NCBI GenBank assembly: GCA_002172355.2
Contig: NHGH02000040.1
Coordinates: 23,808-34,640, forward strand
Length of the DNA: 10,833 nt
Direction: 5' to 3'
Origin: Euryarchaeota archaeon TMED132
Lineage (GTDB): Archaea > Thermoplasmatota > Poseidoniia > Poseidoniales > Poseidoniaceae
The notes under the pieces were generated by a model that searched no databases, had not been told where the DNA came from, and saw nothing but the letters and a program-made list of their open reading frames with translations. The position numbers and the translations under genes are program-made. Shown in pieces: positions 7,243-10,833 of this stretch (position 1 is its first letter; each line of letters opens with the position of its first letter).

Positions 7243-7725
7243 TCAAATAATGAACTTTGGAATATGTTTAGCCATAGTTTTGTGTTCAACAACTCCAACT
7301 AAGACTCCCTGTTCATTTATGACGCCGATCTGATTCAAATCATGAGTTAGCATTAACGCTCCAGCCTTTAGCAATGGAGTTTCACTTCTTACAGTTAGAG
7401 GTGGCAAATTTACCAATTGTTGGGCAGGGACGCTATACATCCAAGCGACTGAACGCTCAACATTCTTCTTTGCTATTAGTTTCAAAACATCGACAGCATG
7501 AATTCTTCCAGTGGGAACGCCTTCACTATTTACAACAAATACATGGTCCCAATCATTTTCAGTTAAGTCTTCGATAACATCTGCTACCGAATCTCTTGAA
7601 AATACCCAATGTGCTTTGGACATTGTTTCTCTACAACTGATTGTTCTTGCGACCTTAGAACGTTCTTGCGAATTCATTCTCTGTAGCTTTTCACGCGTGA
7701 ATTTTTGGAACTTGGTTTTACTCAT
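7243..7725 (-). CDS. Two-CBS-domain protein
   Basis: This 160-residue protein consists of a basic N-terminal helix region (MSKTKFQKFTREKLQRMN) and a tandem pair of CBS domains, at about 33-84 and 96-152. The first contains 'SVADVIEDLTENDWDHVFVVNSEGVPTGRIHAVDVLKLI'-type sequence; the second ends 'QIGVINEQGVLVGVVEHKTM'. Each shows the usual 'hydrophobic-V-x-x-x-G-x-x-x-G-hydrophobic-hydrophobic' strand-turn pattern. A CBS pair (Bateman module) commonly binds adenosyl nucleotides such as AMP, ATP or SAM and regulates a partner. No partner or catalytic domain is fused here, so it is a free-standing regulatory module. The ATG at 7725 is preceded on its strand by AGGAG at 8 bases spacing. A TATA-like box at 7784-7791 lies upstream and is overlapped by a palindrome shared with the divergent zinc-ribbon gene. 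Its target is unknown. Confidence 0.87.
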   Translation of the reverse strand: MSKTKFQKFTREKLQRMNSQERSKVARTISCRETMSKAHWVFSRDSVADVIEDLTENDWDHVFVVNSEGVPTGRIHAVDVLKLIAKKNVERSVAWMYSVPAQQLVNLPPLTVRSETPLLKAGALMLTHDLNQIGVINEQGVLVGVVEHKTMAKHIPKFII

Positions 7726-7733
7726 TTACCCCT

Positions 7734-7738
7734 CTCCT
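7734..7738 (-). promoter_or_regulatory. Ribosome binding site of the CBS gene
   Basis: On the minus strand AGGAG ends 8 bases before the ATG at 7725. It is the only AGGAG-type site here; other led genes use GGTG. Confidence 0.55.
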
Positions 7739-7783
7739 CATTTGCTCCCCCGACGCCAACATCTTTTGAACTCTTTGATGTAG

Positions 7784-7791
7784 AATATATA
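7784..7791 (-). promoter_or_regulatory. TATA-like box for the CBS gene
   Basis: Read on the minus strand this is TATATATT, a good archaeal TATA-box match. A start of transcription about 26 bases downstream would fall near 7761, giving a leader of about 36 bases with the AGGAG site inside it. Confidence 0.5.
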
Positions 7792-7804
7792 CAATATTGT
7801 GTAT
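7787..7804. promoter_or_regulatory. Candidate operator palindrome between two divergent TATA boxes
   Basis: ATATACAATATTGTGTAT is an 18-base inverted repeat with a perfect 10-base core (ACAATATTGT, 7791-7800) and one mismatched pair beyond it. It overlaps the CBS gene's TATA-like box and ends 7 bases before that of the zinc-ribbon gene. This placement would let a dimeric regulator block both promoters. The DNA is AT-rich, so chance palindromes are more likely than usual. Confidence 0.4.
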
Positions 7805-7811
7805 TTTTCAG

Positions 7812-7819
7812 TATAATTA
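7812..7819 (+). promoter_or_regulatory. TATA-like box for the zinc-ribbon gene
   Basis: TATAATTA lies about 58-65 bases before the ATG at 7877. A transcription start about 26 bases downstream would fall near 7842 and give a leader of about 35 bases that carries the GGTGG site. Confidence 0.45.
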
Positions 7820-7865
7820 TTACGTGAACATAGAGGGTCAATCCTCAAAACCTGTTCAAGCATAG

Positions 7866-7870
7866 GGTGG
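7866..7870 (+). promoter_or_regulatory. Ribosome binding site of the zinc-ribbon gene
   Basis: GGTGG lies 3 bases before the ATG at 7874 and 6 bases before the ATG at 7877. The spacing favours the second ATG. Confidence 0.55.
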
Positions 7871-7876
7871 TTTATG

Positions 7877-8293
7877 ATGACATTAGAATCTAGTGACATG
7901 GCTATATTACGCTCTTTATCTGGATATGAATTATCTTTAGAAGTAGCTAAAATGGCTACGAAATATGGGTTGCCAGAAGCGACTATAATGGCAATGCTTC
8001 CTTCGCAAAGCACCCCCGTACATTCACAAGTTGGAGAGTATGACCCTTCACCGCAAGCAAATGCGCCTATAGTGGATAATAATTACAAGGATTACACTAC
8101 ACCTGCTCAGGTTATGGACAAATCCAATTTTCGTTTTGAATACGACCCAACCCCAGGAGTTTCACAAAGAAGGCAAAATGTTGACCAAGCAATATTATGT
8201 CCTGGCTGCGGGGTTGCATTAGGAATTCCAGCAATTAGGCCGATCAAAGTGACATGCCCACAATGCATGCTCGAATCAACATTTGACTCATAA
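7877..8293 (+). CDS. Uncharacterised protein with C-terminal zinc ribbon
   Basis: This 138-residue protein is not recognised as a named family. Residues 1-42 form probable helices ('MAILRSLSGYELSLEVAKMA', 'KYGLPEATIMAML') of a kind seen in small UBA-like or helix-turn-helix bundles. Residues 43-105 are Pro, Gln and Asn rich and look disordered. They contain two similar short stretches, EYDPSP (54-59) and EYDPTP (88-93). Residues 106-133 form a zinc ribbon: Cys108-x2-Cys111 (CPGC) and Cys127-x2-Cys130 (CPQC), separated by 15 residues containing IPAIRPIKV. A CPGCG to RPIKVTCP pattern suggests nucleic-acid or protein binding. The second ATG was chosen for its spacing to GGTGG; ATG at 7874 would add one residue. 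The gene is divergent from the CBS gene and is followed by an unrecognised gene in the same direction. Confidence 0.75.
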   Translation: MTLESSDMAILRSLSGYELSLEVAKMATKYGLPEATIMAMLPSQSTPVHSQVGEYDPSPQANAPIVDNNYKDYTTPAQVMDKSNFRFEYDPTPGVSQRRQNVDQAILCPGCGVALGIPAIRPIKVTCPQCMLESTFDS

Positions 8294-8298
8294 GTGGC

Positions 8299-8306
8299 GT
8301 TTTAAG
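8299..8306 (+). promoter_or_regulatory. Weak TATA-like element before the unrecognised gene
   Basis: GTTTTAAG is centred about 28 bases before the ATG at 8331. With no ribosome binding site before that ATG, a leaderless message is possible. The match is weak. Confidence 0.25.
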
Positions 8307-8330
8307 AAGTACAACATTCTGGCAATTAAC

Positions 8331-9152
8331 ATGCAGCCTGAAACACCTAATCTATGGCAATATGCTCCCGCAAACTCGCCATTACCTCTCCCAGACGGGC
8401 CAATGTTGGTTACTCGCAAATCAATCCACTATCTGTCAAAACAAGGCGATAATGCCGAATCTAAAGAATCCCTGAACCTCCAAGAAATACAAAAATATTG
8501 TTCCCAATTCACCTGTGAAGGAGAGTCGATAGATTCTATCTTATCGCAGGAAAACTCAAGTTTATTACAGGATAGGAAGCCGTTTTTACTTCTAGGAGAA
8601 TTAGCCAATCCCTTCCAATTAAATAGATTGAATCTAGGCCCAATGCCAATTTTTATTATTAGATTAGAAAATCTTTGTCGAACTTATGCAGATGCTTTGG
8701 ACAACCGAATGATAAATCCAGGAATCCATCATGTAACCTTGGCTAGAAGTGATGGCTGGTGGGAAAAAGCCCACATGGCAATGGCGACAATTGAACAAAT
8801 GAAGAGTATGATTACTTGGTTGAATAATGGGCGTAGGGCTGGTGATTGGAAACCGGTAAAGCCAGCCGAAGGTAGAATCAGATTCGAAAATGAATTACAG
8901 TTACAATGCCCTTCAATGGATATGCTACATTGGGATGGAGTCAGTGAGACTGTTAAACAGGAAACTCCACAACCATCAGGACCATCTCTTGAATTGAAAC
9001 AAATAATGGTTCCAATCCACACTAAATGGGGTTGCTATGATAGTAGAGGTAAACTGATTAGAAGTTCACTTGTAGGACAGCGGGACTTCCATACCAATTA
9101 TTTCCGTCGCGGCTCATCTAAAAAGTGGCAAGATATTCTGAAAATTGAATGA
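8331..9152 (+). CDS. Protein of unknown function (273 residues)
   Basis: I do not recognise this protein. It has no signal peptide or membrane segment. The N-terminus is Pro-rich (MQPETPNLWQYAPANSPLPL). A hydrophobic stretch 'KPFLLLGELANPF' (83-95) and 'PMPIFIIRLENLCRTYADAL' (104-123) look like a beta-alpha core. A Trp-rich middle follows (SDGWWEKAHMAMATIEQMKS, 140-159; ITWLNNGRRAGDWKPVKP, 161-178). The C-terminus is basic ('TKWGCYDSRGKLIRSS', 'FHTNYFRRGSSKKWQDIL'). Conserved-looking His and Trp residues (HH133-134, WW143-144) could be functional, but no catalytic motif can be named. ATG at 8331 was preferred; a TTG at 8283 in the same frame would overlap the zinc-ribbon gene by 11 bases and add 16 atypical basic residues. 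The gene directly follows the zinc-ribbon gene and may share its transcript. Codon phase is open over the whole length, which supports real coding. Confidence 0.7.
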   Translation: MQPETPNLWQYAPANSPLPLPDGPMLVTRKSIHYLSKQGDNAESKESLNLQEIQKYCSQFTCEGESIDSILSQENSSLLQDRKPFLLLGELANPFQLNRLNLGPMPIFIIRLENLCRTYADALDNRMINPGIHHVTLARSDGWWEKAHMAMATIEQMKSMITWLNNGRRAGDWKPVKPAEGRIRFENELQLQCPSMDMLHWDGVSETVKQETPQPSGPSLELKQIMVPIHTKWGCYDSRGKLIRSSLVGQRDFHTNYFRRGSSKKWQDILKIE

Positions 9153-9181
9153 TATTTTGGGGGCCCATGGACTTCCCTTGC

Positions 9182-9207
9182 TTTGTTGATATACTATAGT
9201 CAACAAA
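9182..9207. promoter_or_regulatory. Inverted repeat framing the TATA box of the winged-helix gene
   Basis: TTTGTTGA (9182-9189) and TCAACAAA (9200-9207) are perfect 8-base inverted arms around the 10-base spacer TATACTATAG, which contains the only good TATA-like box before the next gene. The centre, about 9194, lies 20 bases before ATG 9214 and 29 before ATG 9223. A dimeric regulator bound here would cover the TATA box, as in archaeal auto-repression. The small winged-helix-like gene that follows is the obvious candidate. The repeat is visible in the sequence; the role is inferred. Confidence 0.6.
9190..9198 (+). promoter_or_regulatory. TATA-like box of the small winged-helix-like gene
   Basis: TATACTATA lies inside the inverted repeat. 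A transcription start about 26 bases from its centre would be near 9220, i.e. between the two candidate ATGs at 9214 and 9223. That points to a leaderless message starting close to ATG 9223. Confidence 0.5.
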
Positions 9208-9222
9208 TATAACATGATAGAT

Positions 9223-9474
9223 ATGAGAGGAAAAGGGTCCCAGAAACAAGCAAGATTAGAACGACTAAAAGAAGAAATTATCGATTATGTATCAGTCTTT
9301 CCAGACTGTTCAGCAGCCGATATTGTTCACCATCTTTCCAACGAGAGAAGAATGAGAAATCACGGTCTTACCACTAGGAAGGTGGGACTTTTCATCCCAA
9401 GACACCTTTCAGAGATGGTCGGCTTTCGTCTTGACAATACCACAGGAAAGAGACTTTACCGTATGGCTTGCTAA
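9223..9474 (+). CDS. Small probable winged-helix DNA-binding protein
   Basis: This is an 83-residue basic protein. A charged N-terminal helix (MRGKGSQKQARLERLKEEI) is followed by a probable winged-helix fold: helix IIDYVSVFPD (19-28), 'CSAADIVHHLSNE' (29-41) as helix 2, 'LTTRKVGLFIPRHLSEMV' (49-66) as the recognition helix, and 'FRLDNTTGKRLYRM' (68-81) as the beta wing. The order 'S-A-x-D-I-x-x-x-L' then 'T-x-R-x-V-G-x-F' fits helix-turn-helix proteins and the TGKRLY ending fits a wing strand. No known family name can be given. The frame could start at ATG 9214 (3 residues longer); 9223 is preferred because the TATA box predicts transcription near 9220. The gene lies 43 bp before the beta-helix acyltransferase and may be co-transcribed with it. 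It is a likely autoregulator. Confidence 0.6.
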   Translation: MRGKGSQKQARLERLKEEIIDYVSVFPDCSAADIVHHLSNERRMRNHGLTTRKVGLFIPRHLSEMVGFRLDNTTGKRLYRMAC

Positions 9475-9517
9475 ATATAACGGCAACTTCATGCGATATT
9501 GCCTCTTGGCAGTAGGT

Positions 9518-10249
9518 ATGGAGTGGCCAAGTTATACACACATATCTTCACTATTTCCGAGTTTTGATAATACCAAAACAGGCGCTACCCCTCATTTTAT
9601 TGACGAAGAGCCGGTTTGGAATATTTTAGATCCTAATTCACAAAACTCTCTCAAATCACAATTAATCAATCTAATTAAATCAAAGCAGAAAGAGGTCGAA
9701 GGGCTCAATAGTAATCCATACCAAGTCAAGAAACTACAAGGCACTAGTGGCGTTACTTTTGATGAAACCAACGGGCCAGTCATGATAGAAGATTCTGCTA
9801 AAATTGAACCTTCAGTACATCTCATTGGGCCATGTTATGTTGGCGAAAATGCACAAATACGACACGGTGCATACATTAGAGAGAATTCATGGATATGCTC
9901 AGATGCAGTAGTTGGCCACTGTAGCGAAGTAAAACATTCAATTCTTTTACCAGGCTCTAAAGCTCCACATTTCAATTATGTCGGAGATTCAATTCTTGGT
10001 AAGGGCGTAAATCTTGGTGCTGGAGTCAAACTAAGCAATCTTAGAAATGATGGAACCGAAGTATATCTCAGAATTGAAGGCGAAAGAGTCGCTAGTGGCC
10101 TTAGGAAGTTTGGGGCAATACTTGGAGAGGACAGTCAGTTAGGCTGTAATGCTGTAACTAACCCTGGAACTATTTTGGGCTGTAATAGTGTTGTTTGGCC
10201 TAATGTTACGGTGACTGGAGTACATCCTGAACAGTCAATTCACAGGTGA
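9518..10249 (+). CDS. Left-handed beta-helix acyltransferase, GlmU C-terminal-domain-like
   Basis: This 243-residue protein has a left-handed beta-helix of hexapeptide repeats from about residue 88 to 235 (for example 'VMIEDSAKIEPSVHLIGPCYV', 'AQIRHGAYI', 'GVNLGAGVKLSN', 'SQLGCNAVTNPGTILG'). It matches the acetyltransferase domain of GlmU, which makes GlcNAc-1-P from GlcN-1-P and acetyl-CoA. The key stretch KAPHFNYVGDSILGKGVNLGAG (148-169) carries His151, at the position of the catalytic GlmU His, and Tyr154 and Asn165 at the sites that bind the substrate. The N-terminal nucleotidyltransferase domain of GlmU is absent; residues 1-80 instead hold 'HFIDEEPVWNIL', typical of free-standing archaeal relatives. 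ATG at 9518 was chosen because upstream in-frame starts (TTG 9431, ATG 9491) overlap or abut the winged-helix gene. The stop codon overlaps the ribosome binding site of the next gene. Confidence 0.82.
   Translation: MEWPSYTHISSLFPSFDNTKTGATPHFIDEEPVWNILDPNSQNSLKSQLINLIKSKQKEVEGLNSNPYQVKKLQGTSGVTFDETNGPVMIEDSAKIEPSVHLIGPCYVGENAQIRHGAYIRENSWICSDAVVGHCSEVKHSILLPGSKAPHFNYVGDSILGKGVNLGAGVKLSNLRNDGTEVYLRIEGERVASGLRKFGAILGEDSQLGCNAVTNPGTILGCNSVVWPNVTVTGVHPEQSIHR
10245..10249 (+). promoter_or_regulatory. Ribosome binding site of the phosphosugar mutase gene
   Basis: GGTGA lies 5 bases before ATG 10255 and contains the TGA stop of the preceding gene, so the two are probably translationally coupled. 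Confidence 0.6.
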
Positions 10250-10254
10250 ATTGG

Positions 10255-10833
10255 ATGACGTTGAATCTCTTTGGTACCGATGGTATTCGTGGATTGGTCA
10301 ATTCTAATCCTATTTCCGAGCAGCAAGCCATTGAGAATTTACATCTAAAAAGAGAGGTATCACCTTCTCTAATGCGTTTAATTGGAGAAGTTCTCGGTAG
10401 AATACACGATACTATGCCTGGTGAAGGAAATAATGTTGTGATAGGTTGGGATGAAAGGCCCGACAATAGATTACTTGCCAAGAATCTCACTTTAGGACTC
10501 CAAATTTCTGGTTGCAAGGTCATCCAAATAGGAGTCTGCGCTACGCCGACTCTTCATTATGCAACGCTTCATAACGCGGCTAGAATCGGTTGTATGATAA
10601 CGGCGAGTCACAACCCAGTAAGCGATTCTGGACTCAAAATCTTCGATGCTTTTGGATTTAAGACAACCCCTAGTTTAGAAAATGAAATTTCCCAAATCGC
10701 TGAGCAACTATCACAAGAGGAAAGAGAAATAGATGATATAGAACAAGAAATAATGTCAGCGCCCAAAACCGATTATTCCAATTCCGAGTGGTCTAATGAA
10801 CTACACATAGGTTGGTTGACAAAAAGATTAGAT
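10255..10833 (+). CDS. glmM: Phosphoglucosamine mutase-like protein, N-terminal part (3' end outside window)
   Basis: The first 193 codons of an alpha-D-phosphohexomutase are seen, running off the right edge. The family moves phosphate between the C6 and C1 of a hexose; GlmM makes GlcN-1-P from GlcN-6-P. The start has the hallmark 'FGTDGIRG' (6-13). The active-site loop 'TASHNPVSDSGLKIFD' (116-131) carries the phosphorylated Ser118. 'VVIGWDERPDN' and 'GVCATPTL' are standard domain-1 signatures. The metal-binding and sugar-binding domains lie beyond the window, so a phosphomannomutase or other mutase cannot be excluded. FGTDGIRG and the adjacent GlmU-like acetyltransferase favour glmM. Ser118 is somewhat later than the usual position near residue 100 because of extra residues between the first motif and 'SPSLMRLIGEVL'. 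The 5-bp gap and coupled binding site point to one operon with the gene before it. Confidence 0.85.
   Translation, partial: MTLNLFGTDGIRGLVNSNPISEQQAIENLHLKREVSPSLMRLIGEVLGRIHDTMPGEGNNVVIGWDERPDNRLLAKNLTLGLQISGCKVIQIGVCATPTLHYATLHNAARIGCMITASHNPVSDSGLKIFDAFGFKTTPSLENEISQIAEQLSQEEREIDDIEQEIMSAPKTDYSNSEWSNELHIGWLTKRLD

Noticed and set aside
7738..8013. 91-residue open frame on the minus strand across the divergent promoter.
   Set aside because: It covers two TATA-like boxes and the zinc-ribbon gene start, and shows no recognisable domain.
8283..8330. Upstream TTG start for the unrecognised gene, overlapping the zinc-ribbon gene.
   Set aside because: TTG starts are rarer, there is no binding site, and the added residues are unlike the rest. 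It remains possible.
9153..9181. GGGGGCCC run after the unrecognised gene, considered as a terminator.
   Set aside because: It forms no convincing hairpin with a T-run.
9431..9517. Earlier starts for the beta-helix acyltransferase (TTG 9431, ATG 9491), or a frameshifted fusion with the winged-helix gene.
   Set aside because: The two genes are in different frames with separate domain content, and the acyltransferase start at 9518 matches the N-terminus of stand-alone relatives.
1..10833. CRISPR arrays, insertion sequences, tRNA genes and direct repeats.
   Set aside because: I looked for repeated units, transposase motifs and tRNA cloverleaf signatures and saw none. The gaps are too short for most of them.

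Overview
The window looks archaeal and probably comes from a planktonic Thermoplasmatota lineage such as marine group II (Candidatus Poseidoniales). The archaeal call rests on a Fe-S primase large subunit (PriL), an archaeal-type MptE-like pterin diphosphokinase, a DUF373 membrane protein, a probable KEOPS Pcc1 subunit, and promoters with TATA boxes and GGTG-type ribosome binding sites. The lineage is an inference from gene style, AT-rich composition and dense packing. There is no rRNA or other taxonomic marker to confirm it.

Layout. Positions 1-491 hold the 3' end of an exonuclease III/AP endonuclease gene converging on a small Pcc1-like gene. Positions 516-3991 hold a rightward run: the GTPase HflX, a membrane protein with an external carboxypeptidase-regulatory-like beta domain, and a WD40-like propeller protein. 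Positions 3993-6037 hold a divergent pair, mptE (leftward) and priL (rightward). Positions 6122-7725 hold DUF373 converging on a two-CBS-domain protein. Positions 7726-7876 are a divergent promoter region with two TATA-like boxes and a palindrome between them. Positions 7877-9152 hold a zinc-ribbon protein and an unrecognised 273-residue protein. Positions 9182-9474 hold a small probable winged-helix regulator whose TATA-like box is framed by a perfect inverted repeat. Positions 9518-10833 hold a left-handed beta-helix acyltransferase resembling the GlmU C-terminal domain, followed by the start of a GlmM-like phosphosugar mutase, which together suggest UDP-GlcNAc synthesis.

Most genes are housekeeping: DNA repair, DNA priming, tRNA modification, ribosome-associated GTPase, pterin and amino-sugar synthesis. 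I see no mobile element, CRISPR array, tRNA or rRNA. The best leads are the two palindromic promoter regions, the small regulator, the unusual HflX G4 motif, and the two proteins of unknown function at 7877-9152. All three convergent gene pairs meet with between 3 bp of overlap and 2 bp of gap. Starts appear to mix ribosome-binding-site-led and apparently leaderless types. No stretch over 300 bases lacks a gene.
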